Positions 28,628-37,651 of a stretch of DNA of 64,000 nt are shown in pieces. A model generated the notes under the pieces. The model was not told the origin of the DNA. It did no database searches and saw nothing but the letters and a program-made list of their open reading frames with translations. The stretch is from Anthropogastromicrobium sp050944455 (lineage in GTDB: Bacteria > Bacillota > Clostridia > Lachnospirales > Lachnospiraceae): assembly GCA_050944455.1 (NCBI GenBank), contig JBMNRC010000014.1, positions 9,562 to 73,561 of the forward strand, written 5' to 3'. A program made the translations under genes and the position numbers. Each line of letters opens with the position of its first letter. Positions within the stretch are counted from its first letter, which is position 1.

Positions 28628-29545
28628 ATGAAAATAAAAAGCAGGCAGGCCCGGACATTCAATATTGTCCTTGCGATTATCATGATCCTGATCACGGCTC
28701 TGACGCTCTACCCGGTGTGGTTCTCGCTGATCAATTCCCTGAACAGCGCGGCGTCCATCAACAAGAACGGGTATGAGCTGCTGATCCCCACAACGATCAC
28801 ATTCGAGAGCTGGAAGGCGGTGCTGAGCAACGCTGAAATCATGAAGGCTTTCGGCATCACGGCGTCCAGAACCGTGATCGTCACGGTGTTCCAGACTCTT
28901 TTCACTGCCATGTTCGCCTACGGATATTCCAAGAGCTACCTGACGGGCAAAAGATTCTACACGGTCATCGGGTTTATCAGCATGTACCTGAACGGCGGAG
29001 TGATCAGCTATTTCCTGCTGTTCAACGGGCTGAAGCTGTATAATACCTACTGGGTTTACATCATTCCGTGCCTCTTCGGCGGATTTTACAATGTCGTGAT
29101 TTTCCGCGCGAATTTCCGCGAAATCCCGGAATCCCTGGAGGAGTCGGCGAAACTGGACGGGGCGAGCGAATACACGATTTTCTTCAGGATCATTCTTCCG
29201 CTTTCCAAGCCGGTGCTGACGGCCCTTGGCATTTTCACGGCTGTCGGGACATGGAACGACTACACTCAGACCCTGTACTACACGAGGTCCACGGATATCC
29301 AGACGCTGTCGTATTATATGCTGACGGTCATAAAGTCCAGCCAGACCGCTGAGAACATGATGACCGATGTGTCGAACGGGTCAGCCACCACTTCTGTGCT
29401 GACTTCCATGGCAAATCAGGCGAGCAATTACAAAACGATTGAGCTGGCCTGCATGGTGATTTCGTCCATCCCGCTGATCGTGGTGTATCCGTTTGTTCAG
29501 CGTTTCTTTGAGAAAGGCCTGATGGTCGGCTCCGTAAAGGGGTGA
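28628..29545 (+). CDS. Sugar ABC importer permease, YtcP/LplC type
   Basis: A 305-residue membrane protein with six helices and the EAA-type loop ESLEESAKLDGASEYTIFFRI. The C-terminal PFVQRFFEKGLMVGSVKG is diagnostic for the YtcP/LplC family. ATG 28628 follows GGAGG and lies 13 bp after the first permease, so the two are one transcription unit. No ATPase gene is present in the cluster; the family uses a shared MsmK-type ATPase. Confidence 0.95.
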   Translation: MKIKSRQARTFNIVLAIIMILITALTLYPVWFSLINSLNSAASINKNGYELLIPTTITFESWKAVLSNAEIMKAFGITASRTVIVTVFQTLFTAMFAYGYSKSYLTGKRFYTVIGFISMYLNGGVISYFLLFNGLKLYNTYWVYIIPCLFGGFYNVVIFRANFREIPESLEESAKLDGASEYTIFFRIILPLSKPVLTALGIFTAVGTWNDYTQTLYYTRSTDIQTLSYYMLTVIKSSQTAENMMTDVSNGSATTSVLTSMANQASNYKTIELACMVISSIPLIVVYPFVQRFFEKGLMVGSVKG

Positions 29546-29716
29546 CTCTTTGCGGGAACGACGCCTGGCACGAGCCGGGCATTGCTGCGGACAGTGCCTG
29601 AGAGAAGTATGCCCTGGCAGATATCCGTCATGATAAGTGATGAGTGAGACCGGCAGGGAAAATACGCCGGCGGCAGTCCGCGGCGGGAAGAAGGCAGAAT
29701 CGAAAGGAGATCAGCA

Positions 29717-31645
29717 TTGAACCATTTGAAAATCGCCGGCAGATGGACGCAGACGCCGGTTTCGGACCGGATTTTCGGGAATTTTATTGAATGCGGATTC
29801 GGTCGGCAGGTCCCCGGAATGTGGGGAGAAATGATCTATAACTGGGCGTTCCGCGAAATCCCGCCCTACAAGAGCGCAACCTGGGAGTGGCTCGGTATCA
29901 GCCGGGAGTATCTGAACAGCAGCGCTCCCTTCTGGCACAGCGGATATGAGGAAAACGACTGGGAACCGTTCGGCGGGCCCGTTCTGGAGAGAACCTGCGG
30001 AACCTATACCTTCAAAGGGTCCACCTCGCTGCTGGTGAAAAACCGGAACGGCGGAACCTGCGGCCTTAAGCAGGAGGGGATTCATCTCCAGCAAGGGAAA
30101 AAGTATCATTTTCATGCGCTGGCCGGGAGGATCGACGACAGGACAGCGGCCGGGCTCAACGGGTTCGGCGATTCCGTGAGAAATCAGGAGGAACGCAATC
30201 TCCGGGTGTCTGCTGGAGAGTACGCGGCGGATCTTCCCCTCAGCACGGATGTGAAAAGGCTTGACTGGAGTTTTCAGGCGGAGCGCACAGAGACGGTCCC
30301 CATCCGGCTTTCCTTCGCGTTCCGCGGAACCCTCGTGCTGGCCTGCGTTTCGCTGATGCCGGACGACTGCCTGGACGGATGGAGAAGGGATGTCGTTGAC
30401 CAGCTGCGCCGCGTGAAGCCTTCGGTGGTCCGCTTCCCGGGCGGATGCTTTACCAGCTTTTTCAACTGGGAGAATTCCATCGGAGACCGGGACGCGAGGG
30501 AACCGCAGCCCAGTTTTTACTGGGGAGGCCTGGAAGAAAACGACGTGGGACTGGATGAATTCCTGTCCCTGGCAAAGCTCGTCGGATTCGAGCCGCAGAT
30601 CTGCTTCAACATGATGACGTCCACGCCGTTCAAGGCCCGCCAGATGGCGGAGTACCTGAATGCCGACGAGAATACAGGTATGGGACGCCTCCGGATGCTC
30701 AACGGCCATCCGAAGCCTTACGGGGTCCGCCTGTTCGAGATGGACAACGAGCCGGGACGCAAATGGTCCGCCGCGGAGTACGCGCGGCAGTGTGTCGCTT
30801 TCGCCAAAGAGATGAGGCTTGCCTCACCCGGCATCGAATTCATGATGGCCTGTTATTCCTACCCGCCGGAGGAACTTCCGGAGATGCTGGAAATCGCCGG
30901 GGAAACAGTCAACTACATCATCTACAGGGACGGACGGCCGGAATTCGTCCGGAAGATCCTTCCGGTTCTGCGGGAGTACAACCGCGCTCACGGAACCTCC
31001 CTGCGTCTGGCGGACACGGAGTGGCTGCCGGACTGCGACAGCCCGGAACCGTTTGAGGACAAAGAGATCCCCATGCACTTCCGGTGGCACGGCGTTGTCT
31101 ACAACGATTACCGCAAGATCTTCTCAACCCAGCAGAGAAGCTGGAATTATGCGCTGAACGGCGCTCACCGTCTGATGGATTATCTCAGCTACGGCGGTGA
31201 TTTCGCGCTGGCCAACTTCAACAATATGTGCAATACGTGGGGACAGAATGTCATCGAAGCCACGAAGGAAACCTGCTATCTGTCCTGCATGGGGAAAGTT
31301 TTTGAGTTCTTCACCGGTCACTTCAGACCGTGCACGGCCGCCGCGGTCAGTTCCGAAGACCCGCTGATCGCTTCGGTGATCACAAAGGATACGGATTCAG
31401 GGCGGCTGAGCCTGTATGTCGTCAATCATTCCTCGGAAGAGAAACGGCTGGCTCTCCCGGACGCCGGCGGAAACTTGGCATTTGAGGACGGGCTTGCCGG
31501 AAAGGGAAGGATGGCCGCGGAAACGGAAAATCAGGATACCGTGAAAAAGGTTGCCCCCGATCAGGTTCCGATGGAGGAGAAGGACGGCGGACAGGAGGCG
31601 GTGATCCCGCCGCTGTCCGTGTGCCTGTTCCAGCAGGAAAAATGA
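29717..31645 (+). CDS. GH51-like alpha-L-arabinofuranosidase family protein
   Basis: A 642-residue cytosolic glycosidase. The N-terminal IFGNFIECGFG block and RFPGG (about residue 240) are typical for GH51. MDNEPG (about 341-346) gives the acid/base Glu and DTEW (about 433-436) is the best candidate for the nucleophile Glu. GH51 enzymes release arabinose from arabino-oligosaccharides. The similarity is distant, so a related specificity is possible. The start is TTG 29717, 8 bp after AAAGGAG; no ATG has a suitable site. Placement after the importer suggests that it processes the imported sugar. Confidence 0.75.
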   Translation: MNHLKIAGRWTQTPVSDRIFGNFIECGFGRQVPGMWGEMIYNWAFREIPPYKSATWEWLGISREYLNSSAPFWHSGYEENDWEPFGGPVLERTCGTYTFKGSTSLLVKNRNGGTCGLKQEGIHLQQGKKYHFHALAGRIDDRTAAGLNGFGDSVRNQEERNLRVSAGEYAADLPLSTDVKRLDWSFQAERTETVPIRLSFAFRGTLVLACVSLMPDDCLDGWRRDVVDQLRRVKPSVVRFPGGCFTSFFNWENSIGDRDAREPQPSFYWGGLEENDVGLDEFLSLAKLVGFEPQICFNMMTSTPFKARQMAEYLNADENTGMGRLRMLNGHPKPYGVRLFEMDNEPGRKWSAAEYARQCVAFAKEMRLASPGIEFMMACYSYPPEELPEMLEIAGETVNYIIYRDGRPEFVRKILPVLREYNRAHGTSLRLADTEWLPDCDSPEPFEDKEIPMHFRWHGVVYNDYRKIFSTQQRSWNYALNGAHRLMDYLSYGGDFALANFNNMCNTWGQNVIEATKETCYLSCMGKVFEFFTGHFRPCTAAAVSSEDPLIASVITKDTDSGRLSLYVVNHSSEEKRLALPDAGGNLAFEDGLAGKGRMAAETENQDTVKKVAPDQVPMEEKDGGQEAVIPPLSVCLFQQEK

Positions 31646-31778
31646 GAGACCGGCACAGGCAGGCACTGGATCCATGGTCAATGTTATATGGCCCATAATA
31701 CACGATACATCAGCAGGTCTGCCGCTTTCGCCGCTGCACTCTGCGAATGATAGAAGAATAAAACTTTGAGAAATGAAG

Positions 31779-31817
31779 AGGCTGCCTTCCGGGTGACAAA
31801 AACCGGGAAGGCAGCCT
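31779..31817. terminator. Bidirectional hairpin between the GH51-like and P-loop genes
   Basis: A 12-bp stem (31779-31790 with 31806-31817), extended by CC/GG pairs with one bulge. It lies three bases beyond the stop of the minus-strand P-loop gene and 130 bp after the GH51-like gene, and can serve both. The U-tracts are short. Confidence 0.6.
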
Positions 31818-31819
31818 TA

Positions 31820-32314
31820 TTATTCAGAAAGCTGGGAGAGATACGCGTCCGCCTCATCGCGGGAGTGGAAGATGTGGACCTCTTTCGTATCCTGGTATTT
31901 CCGGATCACCTCGTAAATGTAGGGCAGTTCTTTTTCCGGAAAACCCATGATCCACTGCCGGAAATCCTCGTCGAATTCCTGTTCCACCCACGGCATATCC
32001 ACGCGCGGCTTTCCGATCCGGGCCTCAACGCCGGCCAGGCAGTCCTCAAGCGGAAGATCAAACAGGAAAACGGTGTCGCAGGCCTGGATCCGGCGCTCCA
32101 GCGTCCTTCCGTAATTCCCGTCCATGATCCATCGGTCTTTCACCAGAATTTTGTCCAGCTCGCGGTCAAACTGTTCTTTTGTGACCGTCGTCCTGTCCGG
32201 CTTGTGCCAGATCATGTCCAGATAGAACAGCGGCAGGCCGGTCAGCGCGCTCAGCTTTCTGGAAAAGGTGCTCTTGCCGGATCCCGAGCATCCGATCACG
32301 ATTGCTCTCTGCAT
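31820..32314 (-). CDS. P-loop nucleotide kinase, FlaR/adenylate-kinase-like
   Basis: A 164-residue protein with Walker A GCSGSGKST (residues 8-16), a DMIWHKPD segment, RWIMDGNYG and FLFDLP. These are typical of the family annotated as topology modulation protein/FlaR or adenylate kinase-like. The substrate is unknown. ATG 32314 has GGGAGG 8 bp upstream on the minus strand. It is a single gene, divergent from enolase. Confidence 0.8.
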   Translation of the reverse strand: MQRAIVIGCSGSGKSTFSRKLSALTGLPLFYLDMIWHKPDRTTVTKEQFDRELDKILVKDRWIMDGNYGRTLERRIQACDTVFLFDLPLEDCLAGVEARIGKPRVDMPWVEQEFDEDFRQWIMGFPEKELPYIYEVIRKYQDTKEVHIFHSRDEADAYLSQLSE

Positions 32315-32601
32315 TGTGGAAACCTCCCTGGATATTGTTCCTGTAGAATAGTTTTGCCAGATAAGTTTTGTCAGATACTCCGGCCATTTTACTATATTTC
32401 CGGACGCCTGTGAACCGCTGACCGACTCTTCTGCTTACGCCGCATCCTTCGGTCCCTGCCGGATTCACGCCTCCGCCGGATCGCGGCATTCTTTCTGTGT
32501 CTGACTGTTCTGCATGAAGCTCATGTTCCGCAGGAATCCCGCCGCGGCTTCCCGGATCCGGGCTTCGCCGGCACGCGGAGATGAATGACGCGGCGGGGCC
32601 G

Positions 32602-32687
32602 GCCGTGCCATTGCGGCAGGAGCGTACTTATAGGCGCCGGAAAGCTTGTCAGCGGGTTCGGGCCGTGTCATTGCGGCAGGAGCGTAC
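32602..32687 (+). repeat. Two-copy intergenic repeat, 60-bp period
   Basis: GCCGTG(C/T)CATTGCGGCAGGAGCGTAC occurs at 32602-32627 and again at 32662-32687, each followed by AGGCGCCGG. It sits in the 508-bp gap upstream of enolase. The remainder of that gap holds the enolase promoter and no other feature that I can support. Confidence 0.75.
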
Positions 32688-32746
32688 AGCAGGCGCCGGG
32701 CAGCGCGAAAACGCGCAGAAACTCCCGTCCGGAATGACGGTAAGAA

Positions 32747-32775
32747 TTGACAACGGACCCGCGGATTATTACAAT
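32747..32775 (+). promoter_or_regulatory. Strong promoter of enolase
   Basis: Perfect TTGACA (32747-32752), 17-bp spacer, TACAAT (32770-32775), 47 bp upstream of the enolase ATG. Confidence 0.85.
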
Positions 32776-32822
32776 AGTAAAAGGTTCCTATAACCACTCA
32801 CAAAGCAAAGGAGTTTAAAATC

Positions 32823-34169
32823 ATGAGCACATTGCAGGATGCTATTACCAGAGTGTATGCGCGCGAAGTGATGGATTCCCGCGGAAATCCCACTGTCGAG
32901 GCAGAGGTTGAGACCGAGAGCGGCGCTTTCGGGCGCGCAATCGTTCCGTCCGGGGCTTCCACCGGCGAGAGAGAAGCTGTAGAGCTTCGCGACGGCGATC
33001 CGAAGCGTTTCGGCGGCGCGGGCGTTCTCAAGGCTGTTGACAATGTCAACAACGTCATCGCTCCGAAGATTGTAGGCCTGAATGTTTATGACCAGACGCT
33101 GGTCGATAAGACGATGCTTGACCTGGATGGCACCGAGTTCAAGTCCAACCTTGGCGCAAACGCCATCCTGTCTGTTTCCCTTGCTACCGCGAGAGCGGCG
33201 GCTGATTCCTGCGGACTTCCGCTTTATCAGTACATCGGCGGCGCAAACGCGAAGGTTCTCCCGGTTCCGATGATGAACGTCCTGAACGGCGGCAAGCATG
33301 CTGATTCCGCTGCGGACTGCCAGGAGTACATGATCATGCCGGTCGGAGCAAAGTCTGTGCACGAAGCGATCCGCATGGGCGCTGAAACCTTCCACGCACT
33401 GAAGAAGGTTCTGAAGAAGTACGGCTACAACACCGCCGTAGGCGACGAGGGCGGCTACGCTCCGTCCTGTGTTCCGGGCGGCCACGGCCCGCTGGAGACT
33501 CTCGGCAACGAAGGCCCGCTGCAGCTGATGGTTGAGGCTGTTGAGATGGCTGGCTACAAGCTCGGCGAGGATATCTGCTTCGCGATGGATTCCGCTTCTT
33601 CCGAGTTCTATGATGAGGAGAAGAAGGTTTACGTTCTGAAGAGATCCGGCGAAGGTGAGAAGACCTCCGACGAGATGATCGACCTCTATGAGAAGTGGGT
33701 TGCCAAGTATCCGCTGATCTCCCTTGAGGACGGCCTTGCGGAGAATGACTGGGACGGCTGGGTAAAGCTTACCAAGCGTCTTGGCGACAAGATCCAGCTT
33801 GTCGGCGACGACCTGTTCGTCACCAACACCACCTTCATCAAGAAAGGCATCGACATGGGCGCCGCAAACGCGGTTCTGATCAAGGTCAACCAGATCGGTA
33901 CCCTGACCGAGACCCTGGATGCTATCGAGATGGCTAAGGAAGCCGGATACACCGCGGTTGTTTCCCACCGTTCCGGTGAGTCTGAGGATACCACCATCGC
34001 TGATATCGTCGTCGGCGTCAACGCCGGCCAGATCAAGACCGGTTCCATGAGCCGCACCGACCGTATGGCGAAGTACAACCAGCTGCTCCGCATTGAGGAG
34101 GAGCTCGGCAGCGTCGCTCAGTACCGCGGCAAGAAGGCGTTCTACAACGTCAAGTCTCTGTCCAAGTAA
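32823..34169 (+). CDS. eno: Enolase
   Basis: A 448-residue enolase, slightly longer than the usual 430. Visible are MDSRGNPTVE, GASTGEREA, MMNVLNGGKHAD, QEYMIMPVG, the Mg-binding MDSAS and ISLEDGL and GDDLF blocks, and SHRSGESEDTTIAD. It converts 2-phosphoglycerate to phosphoenolpyruvate. There is a strong ribosome binding site (AAAGGAG), biased codon use, a consensus promoter and a terminator, all signs of high constitutive expression. A short insertion follows GDEGGYAPS. Confidence 0.99.
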   Translation: MSTLQDAITRVYAREVMDSRGNPTVEAEVETESGAFGRAIVPSGASTGEREAVELRDGDPKRFGGAGVLKAVDNVNNVIAPKIVGLNVYDQTLVDKTMLDLDGTEFKSNLGANAILSVSLATARAAADSCGLPLYQYIGGANAKVLPVPMMNVLNGGKHADSAADCQEYMIMPVGAKSVHEAIRMGAETFHALKKVLKKYGYNTAVGDEGGYAPSCVPGGHGPLETLGNEGPLQLMVEAVEMAGYKLGEDICFAMDSASSEFYDEEKKVYVLKRSGEGEKTSDEMIDLYEKWVAKYPLISLEDGLAENDWDGWVKLTKRLGDKIQLVGDDLFVTNTTFIKKGIDMGAANAVLIKVNQIGTLTETLDAIEMAKEAGYTAVVSHRSGESEDTTIADIVVGVNAGQIKTGSMSRTDRMAKYNQLLRIEEELGSVAQYRGKKAFYNVKSLSK

Positions 34170-34204
34170 TAGCGCGATAGCGGCTGACAGGTAAACGAAA
34201 CCGC

Positions 34205-34241
34205 ATCCCCGGGAGACCGCAATGGTTCCCCGGGGATTTTT
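34205..34241 (+). terminator. Intrinsic terminator of enolase
   Basis: ATCCCCGGG (34205-34213) pairs with CCCGGGGAT (34229-34237), with an inner ACC/GGT, followed by five T. Confidence 0.92.
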
Positions 34242-34255
34242 CATGCCCGGATTAA

Positions 34256-34373
34256 AACTTCAGTCTGCGCCGTCTTCCCGGGAAATGATCACAGGAACTT
34301 CAGTCTGCGCGTCTTCCCGGGAAATGATCACAGGAACTTCAGCCTGCGCCGTCTACCCGGGGGATGATCATAT
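34256..34373 (+). repeat. Three-copy tandem repeat, 40-bp unit
   Basis: Units start at 34256, 34296 and 34335 with AACTTCAG(T/C)CTGCGC, followed by CCCGGG and ATGATCA. Copies 1 and 2 are almost identical; copy 3 is more diverged. The array starts 15 bp after the enolase terminator and ends just before the prmA promoter. Confidence 0.88.
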
Positions 34374-34390
34374 TTTCCCCGTCCGGATCA

Positions 34391-34420
34391 ATGACAGAAT
34401 GCCGGGCAATGTGGTATGAT
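34391..34420 (+). promoter_or_regulatory. Predicted promoter of the prmA-rsmE unit
   Basis: ATGACA (34391-34396), 18-bp spacer, TATGAT (34415-34420) preceded by TGG, which makes an extended -10 element. Confidence 0.55.
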
Positions 34421-34478
34421 AGCCGGCGGACTGCCGTTGCCGTTCCAGGCTGTCCGATGAAAGGAAGAACACATTTCG

Positions 34479-35438
34479 ATGAAGTGGAAAAAATTTACGA
34501 TCCATACGACGTCCGGCGCGGAAGATTTCATCAGCATGATGCTGGCCGACTGCGGGATCGAAGGCATTGAGATTGACGATAAAGTTCCCCTCACGGAATC
34601 CGACAAGGCCCGCATGTTTGTGGATGAAGTCCCGTCGAAGGGACCGGACGACGGAAAGGCGGAGATCAGCTTTTACCTCGATGACACGTACGACGTCCCG
34701 TCAACGCTTGCCAGAGTGCGCGAAGGACTGCGGGAAGTCAGCGGGATGGTCGAGGCCGGTTCCTGCGATATCGATGAATCCGAGACCGAGGATAAAGACT
34801 GGATCAACAACTGGAAAAAGTATTTCCAGCCCTTTGCCGTCGGCGATCTGCTGATTGTGCCGACCTGGGAAAAAATCCCGGAGAACACGGAGGGAAAAAC
34901 CGTGATCCGCATGGATCCGGGCCTGGCTTTCGGGACAGGAAAACACGAGACCACGCAGCTGGTCATGCGCGGAATCCGAAAATACGTGAAGCCCGGCGAT
35001 GAAGTGCTCGACGTCGGCACCGGAAGCGGCATACTGGGGATCTGTTCGCTTCTGGTCGGGGCAAAGCATGTGCTGGGAACTGATCTGGACGACCTGGCGC
35101 TGGACGCCGCGAGGGACAATATGAAAGCCAACGGGATTTCCCCGGACCGGTTTGACATCGTCATCGGCAACCTGATCGACGACCCCGCCGTGAAGAAAAA
35201 GGCGGGATGGGACAGGTACGACGTGGTCTGCGCGAATATTCTTGCCAACGTGATTATTCCGCTGCAGAAAGTGATCGCCCCGCACATGAAAATGGGAGGC
35301 GTCTTCATTTCTTCAGGGATCATCAATACCGCCGAGGATGAGGTCCGGGCAGCCATGGAAGCCAACCCGGCGCTGGAGATCATCGAGACCGTTCACCAGG
35401 GCGACTGGGTGTCGCTGGTCTGCAGGCGGGTCAGATAA
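34479..35438 (+). CDS. prmA: Ribosomal protein L11 methyltransferase
   Basis: A 319-residue PrmA of normal length. The N-terminal substrate-recognition domain starts KKFTIHTTSGAEDF. The SAM fold carries DPGLAFGTGKHETT, VLDVGTGSGILGI and the NILANVI block typical of PrmA. It trimethylates lysines and the N-terminus of L11. ATG 34479 has AAAGGAAG about 12 bp upstream. rsmE follows after 12 bp, the conserved prmA-rsmE pair of Bacillota. Confidence 0.97.
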   Translation: MKWKKFTIHTTSGAEDFISMMLADCGIEGIEIDDKVPLTESDKARMFVDEVPSKGPDDGKAEISFYLDDTYDVPSTLARVREGLREVSGMVEAGSCDIDESETEDKDWINNWKKYFQPFAVGDLLIVPTWEKIPENTEGKTVIRMDPGLAFGTGKHETTQLVMRGIRKYVKPGDEVLDVGTGSGILGICSLLVGAKHVLGTDLDDLALDAARDNMKANGISPDRFDIVIGNLIDDPAVKKKAGWDRYDVVCANILANVIIPLQKVIAPHMKMGGVFISSGIINTAEDEVRAAMEANPALEIIETVHQGDWVSLVCRRVR

Positions 35439-35485
35439 GAGGAATCAGCTATGTTTCACTTTTTGTCCCGGATCTGACTCTTCCG

Positions 35486-36175
35486 GTGACGGAGATCACC
35501 GGGGAGGACGTCAGCCATATCAGAAACGTGCTGCGGATGAAGCCGGGGGAAGAGATCGAAGTCTCGGACGGAACCCGCTGCTTTGCCGGGCAGATCGAGT
35601 CCCTTTCCGCGGATGCCGTGCGGGTGCGCCTGAAAGAGGAGCGGCAGAGCACGGAACTCCCGGTGAAAGTTACGCTGTATCAGGGGCTGCCCAAGAGCGA
35701 TAAACTGGAGACGATCATCCAGAAATGCACGGAACTCGGAGCGGCTGCGGTCGTCCCGGTGGAAATGCGCCGGAGCGTCGTGAAAATCGACGCGAAAAAG
35801 AAAGCGGCGAAACAGTCAAGATGGCAGAGCATCGCCGAGAGCGCCGCAAAGCAGTCGAAACGGACGGAAATACCGTCGGTGTCGGAGCCGGTTTCCTTCG
35901 CGGAAGCCGTCGCGGACAGCGCGGGAAAAGACGTTCAGCTTTTCTGCTATGAGCAGGCCATGGGGATGCGGCACACCCGCGATATGCTGGGCTCGCTGAA
36001 GCCGGGCCAGACGGTCGGACTGTGGATCGGCCCGGAGGGCGGTTTCGAGGAGTCGGAAGCCCGCGCGCTGCAGGACGCAGGCGCCCAGGTGATCACCCTG
36101 GGCAGGAGGATCCTGCGGACAGAGACAGCGGGGCCGGCGGCGCTGGCAATGCTGACGGTTCTTCTGGAACCCTGA
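35486..36175 (+). CDS. rsmE: 16S rRNA (uracil1498-N3)-methyltransferase, start broken by a 1-base frameshift
   Basis: The open frame encodes 229 residues of the RsmE SPOUT methyltransferase: ITGEDVSHIRNVLRMKPGE at the start, then KSDKLETIIQKCTELG, IGPEGGFEESEA and LGRRILRTETA, the knotted SAM site. The family normally has 10-15 more residues at the front. ATG 35451, with AGAGGA at the right distance, starts MFHF and then meets TGA after 8 codons. One extra T in the T-run 35460-35464 would give MFHFFVPDLTLPVTEITGED and join this frame. The GTG at 35486 has no ribosome binding site. The shift may be a sequencing error or a real mutation. Confidence 0.9.
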   Translation: MTEITGEDVSHIRNVLRMKPGEEIEVSDGTRCFAGQIESLSADAVRVRLKEERQSTELPVKVTLYQGLPKSDKLETIIQKCTELGAAAVVPVEMRRSVVKIDAKKKAAKQSRWQSIAESAAKQSKRTEIPSVSEPVSFAEAVADSAGKDVQLFCYEQAMGMRHTRDMLGSLKPGQTVGLWIGPEGGFEESEARALQDAGAQVITLGRRILRTETAGPAALAMLTVLLEP

Positions 36176-36345
36176 GACCGGGACCTGATCTCCGGAATCG
36201 CTGGGCCGGAACCTGGCATCCGGAATCCCTGAACCCGGGACCTGGTATCTGAAAACCCTGAGACCGGGTCCTGGTACCCGGAAAGTCTGAGGCTGGGACC
36301 TGAAGTTCGGAAGCTTTGAGACCGGGACCTGGCGCGCAGGAGCGT
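36172..36345 (+). repeat. Six-copy degenerate tandem repeat, 29-bp unit
   Basis: Units of 28-29 bp start at 36172, 36201, 36229, 36258, 36287 and 36316, with the core (C/T)TGA(G/A)(A/G)CCGGGACCTG followed by a variable half ending CGGAA. A seventh remnant (GAGACCG) follows. Unit 1 includes the rsmE stop codon. There are no unique spacers, so this is not CRISPR. The array fills the gap to the cysteine desulfurase gene. Confidence 0.9.
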
Positions 36346-36390
36346 GAGACCGTTGCCCGGCACACGAAAAATCTGACGGAAAATTGGAAA

Positions 36391-37602
36391 ATGAAGGAAA
36401 TTTATCTTGACAACTCGGCGACCACACGCGTGGATCCCGAAGTACAGCAGCTGGTCCTGGACATGATGGACCGGAATTATGGAAACCCCTCCTCCCTGCA
36501 CCGCAAAGGGCTCGAGGCCGAGAAGGCCGTGAGGGAAGCGCGGGAGCGCATCGCCGCGACGCTGAAAACAGAGCCGAAGAACATTATTTTTACTTCCGGC
36601 GGTACCGAGTCCAACAATAACGCCCTGTTCGGCGTCGCCTACGCGTCCAGGCGGATGGGGAAGCATATCATCACCACTGAGATTGAACACGCAAGCATTG
36701 CATCCCCCGCTGCTTTTCTGGAAGAGCTCGGCTATGAAGTGACCAGGCTGCCGGTGGACCGCCGCGGCGTCGTCCAAATCGACACGCTCAAAGAAGCGCT
36801 CCGCCCGGACACCATCCTGGTTTCCGTGATGGCCGTGAACAACGAGATCGGCACCGTCGAGCCGCTGGAGCAGATCGCCCGGATTGTCCATGAGAACAAT
36901 CCGAAGACCGTTTTTCATGTGGACGCGGTGCAGGCTTACGGGAAAATCCGGCTTCGTCCGAAGAAAACCGGGATTGATCTTCTGTCGGTGAGCTCGCACA
37001 AATTTCACGGACCCAAGGGAGCCGGATTCCTGTACTGCGCGGACGGCGTCAGGATGCACCCGATCATTCTCGGCGGGGGACAGCAGATGGACCGCCGCTC
37101 CGGGACAGACAACGTTCCGGGCGTCTGCGGAATGGCGCTCGCGGCGAAGAAGGCGGACGAGCGCCTGGAGGAGAATCTGGCTCATGTCAATCATCTGCAT
37201 GAAATGTTCTGCGAGGGAGTCCACCGGATCGAAGGTCTCTCCGTCAACGGCTGGGATGAGACGGCGGATCCGGAGGCAGGCCGGCCCGGCAGCCCGGAGA
37301 GAGAAGCGTTTCTGTCCCGCCGGGTTCCGCATATCGTAAGCGTTTCCGCGGAGGGAGTCCGGGCGGAAGTCCTGCTTCACGCGCTGGAGGAGAAAGGAAT
37401 CTACGTCTCGGCGGGAAGCGCCTGCTCGTCCAACCATCCGTCGGTGAGCCGGACGCTGCGGGCGATCGGCGTGCCGAAAAATCTGCTGGACAGCACGGTG
37501 CGCTTCAGCTTCTGCGACTGGACGACGGAGGAAGAAATTGAAGAGACCCTGGCGGCGCTGAAGGAAATCCTTCCGACGCTGCGGATGTTTGTGAGAAAGT
37601 AA
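36391..37602 (+). CDS. Cysteine desulfurase (NifS/IscS family)
   Basis: A 403-residue PLP enzyme: YLDNSATTRVD at the start, FTSGGTESNN, HVDAVQAYGKI, the PLP-Lys in SSHKFHGPKGAG (about residue 206) and the active-site Cys in SAGSACSSN (about 345). It takes sulfur from cysteine and forms a persulfide. Directly followed by thiI, as in the NifZ-ThiI pair of B. subtilis, so it probably feeds sulfur to tRNA 4-thiouridine. ATG 36391 gives the family N-terminus; upstream frame is repeat DNA. A short insertion (WDETADPEAGRPGSPE) is present before the C-terminal part. Confidence 0.95.
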   Translation: MKEIYLDNSATTRVDPEVQQLVLDMMDRNYGNPSSLHRKGLEAEKAVREARERIAATLKTEPKNIIFTSGGTESNNNALFGVAYASRRMGKHIITTEIEHASIASPAAFLEELGYEVTRLPVDRRGVVQIDTLKEALRPDTILVSVMAVNNEIGTVEPLEQIARIVHENNPKTVFHVDAVQAYGKIRLRPKKTGIDLLSVSSHKFHGPKGAGFLYCADGVRMHPIILGGGQQMDRRSGTDNVPGVCGMALAAKKADERLEENLAHVNHLHEMFCEGVHRIEGLSVNGWDETADPEAGRPGSPEREAFLSRRVPHIVSVSAEGVRAEVLLHALEEKGIYVSAGSACSSNHPSVSRTLRAIGVPKNLLDSTVRFSFCDWTTEEEIEETLAALKEILPTLRMFVRK

Positions 37603-37651
37603 TCAGCGCTGAACTGCCGTGTAAATAAAGATCATTCAGAAAGAGAATCGG

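Noticed and set aside
36172..36345. CRISPR array
   Set aside because: The units are contiguous and diverged, with no unique spacers between identical repeats and no cas genes nearby.
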